Source: Bacillota bacterium (GTDB lineage Bacteria > Bacillota > Clostridia > Acetivibrionales > DTU013). Taken from it: a stretch of DNA of 64,000 nucleotides. The notes below the pieces were generated by a model. The model ran no database searches. It had not been told where the DNA came from and saw nothing but the letters and a program-made list of their open reading frames with translations. Each line of letters starts with the position of its first letter. The stretch's first letter is position 1. This document shows, piece after piece, positions 63,372-64,000 of the stretch. The DNA lies in NCBI GenBank assembly GCA_023409735.1, contig JAEYRB010000007.1, positions 62,001 to 126,000 on the forward strand. The letters are read 5' to 3'. The position numbers were made by a program, and so were the translations under genes.

Positions 63372-64000
63372 TTAGGACGGTTCCTTCTGATCTATTGCAA
63401 TAGCTTTATTATAAATTGCCGTGCTGAATATCTTTTCAGTTTCGACCAAAGATAGGCCTTTTATATTCATTTGTTCTATTTCTCCTACGCCGATGTTATT
63501 ATTAATACAGTCATACAGATAATATACGGCCTGCGGCTTAAAGCCAAGAAGCCTTGCACCAATTGTATCTACAGCAACCGGATCGGTTCCGCAAAACACA
63601 ATCCCTGTATGCACCGGTATCCCACCGGCAGGGCCTGTCCCGACCATTACAGGATTTGCGCTGACAATGGACAGGTCAATAGTGATCTTCTGTGCCATGG
63701 CTCGAATAAAGCCGTGAAGATTATTATGAATACCCTTGTTCATTTTCGGGTGGCCATGCTCTTCTGCTGGCGGCCATCCCATTGCTATATTTTTTATGGA
63801 AGCCGATATAGTAGCCTCCCGGTGCAGTTTTAGCTGTGAAAAAGATATAAGGAAAGTCGCTTCATCATACAGCTTATTTAAGTTCGTAGCAGACGGCGAA
63901 TCGTGATTTAAATTTAGCCTTACAAACGGACCCTTATTCAGGTCAACGAACTGAGCACCTTCAGATTGGATGACTTCTTCAAAGCCAACCGCTTTCATTA
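63372..64000 (-). CDS. DUF362-domain protein, 5' end beyond the window
   Basis: The visible 208 residues match the C-terminal part of DUF362 proteins: LYDEATFLISFSQLKLHREATIS, IKNIAMGWPPAEEHGHPKMN-type sequence, a GTGPAGGIPVHTGIVFCGTDPVAVDTIGARLLGF stretch (shown by its key blocks GTDPVAVDT and GARLLGF) and a short tail. Although an ATG lies at 63998, DUF362 proteins are usually 300 or more residues and the missing N-terminus should lie past the right edge. Function is unknown; the family often sits with iron-sulfur proteins. Confidence 0.75.
   Translation of the reverse strand, partial: MKAVGFEEVIQSEGAQFVDLNKGPFVRLNLNHDSPSATNLNKLYDEATFLISFSQLKLHREATISASIKNIAMGWPPAEEHGHPKMNKGIHNNLHGFIRAMAQKITIDLSIVSANPVMVGTGPAGGIPVHTGIVFCGTDPVAVDTIGARLLGFKPQAVYYLYDCINNNIGVGEIEQMNIKGLSLVETEKIFSTAIYNKAIAIDQKEPS

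Noticed and set aside
1..64000. CRISPR arrays, tRNA or rRNA genes, prophage or intact insertion sequences
   Set aside because: No regularly spaced direct repeats, no tRNA T-loop/acceptor pattern, and no transposase or phage structural genes were recognised on either strand.

Overview
The window looks like chromosome of a spore-forming, flagellated, low-to-mid G+C clostridium. The evidence is spoIIE, a flagellin block with FliW/CsrA/FlgM, the tilS-hpt-ftsH cluster, a SAM-I riboswitch before metK, strong GGAGG ribosome binding sites and several TTG/GTG starts. Gene content suggests a Ruminiclostridium/Acetivibrio-like member of the Clostridia; that placement is inference, with no search behind it. 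I saw no tRNA, rRNA, CRISPR array, prophage or intact insertion sequence.

Layout. (1) 1-2915, minus: leucine operon leuC-leuD-leuB, leuB cut by the window edge. (2) 3180-4528: an AraC-type regulator and a small PC4/YdbC-like protein. (3) 4827-11892, minus: a Gram-positive Tad/Flp pilus operon. It is headed by an unusual Ser/Thr kinase fused to a TadZ/CpaE-like domain, followed by TadA/CpaF, TadB, TadC, a short pilin-like protein, TadE- and TadG-like pseudopilins and a CpaB/SAF protein. (4) 12112-14126: a radical SAM protein and a membrane-anchored alpha/beta hydrolase. (5) 14257-27915, minus: late flagellar genes comF-yvyF-flgM-flgN-flgK1-flgK2-flgL-yviE-fliW-csrA-hag-flaG-fliD-fliS-fliT. They carry sigma-28-like promoters and a CsrA-type hairpin in the hag leader. 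(6) 28109-32278: RecD2 helicase, a small unknown protein and an HD-GYP protein. (7) 32470-44706, minus: housekeeping genes metK (SAM-I riboswitch), ftsH, hpt, tilS, dnaB, rplI, gdpP-like, a MazG-like gene, pheA, rpsR, ssb and rpsF. (8) 45158-48038, minus: a tail-anchored unknown protein and spoIIE. (9) 48482-56932: a TetR gene divergent from a plus-strand operon encoding CoA-transferase, acyl-CoA dehydrogenase, EtfB, EtfA, acyl-CoA ligase and an OFA-type MFS carrier. This reads as a CoA-dependent enoate reduction module comparable in plan to caffeate (Car) or acrylate (Acr) systems, and is probably acquired. (10) 57215-63070, minus: an oligopeptide-type ABC transporter oppA-B-C-D-F. (11) The 3' part of a DUF362 gene at the right edge.

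How it fits together. FliW-CsrA-Hag should form the post-transcriptional switch that matches flagellin synthesis to export, FlgM-sigma28 the transcriptional one, and FliS/FliT/FlgN the export chaperones. The Tad operon appears complete except for a prepilin peptidase.

Less expected items are the kinase-TadZ fusion, a von Willebrand A-like insert in one of two FlgK copies, the enoate operon, and a roughly 95-nt two-hairpin element present upstream of ftsH and of the MazG-like gene, with a degenerate relative running into the start of the AraC gene.
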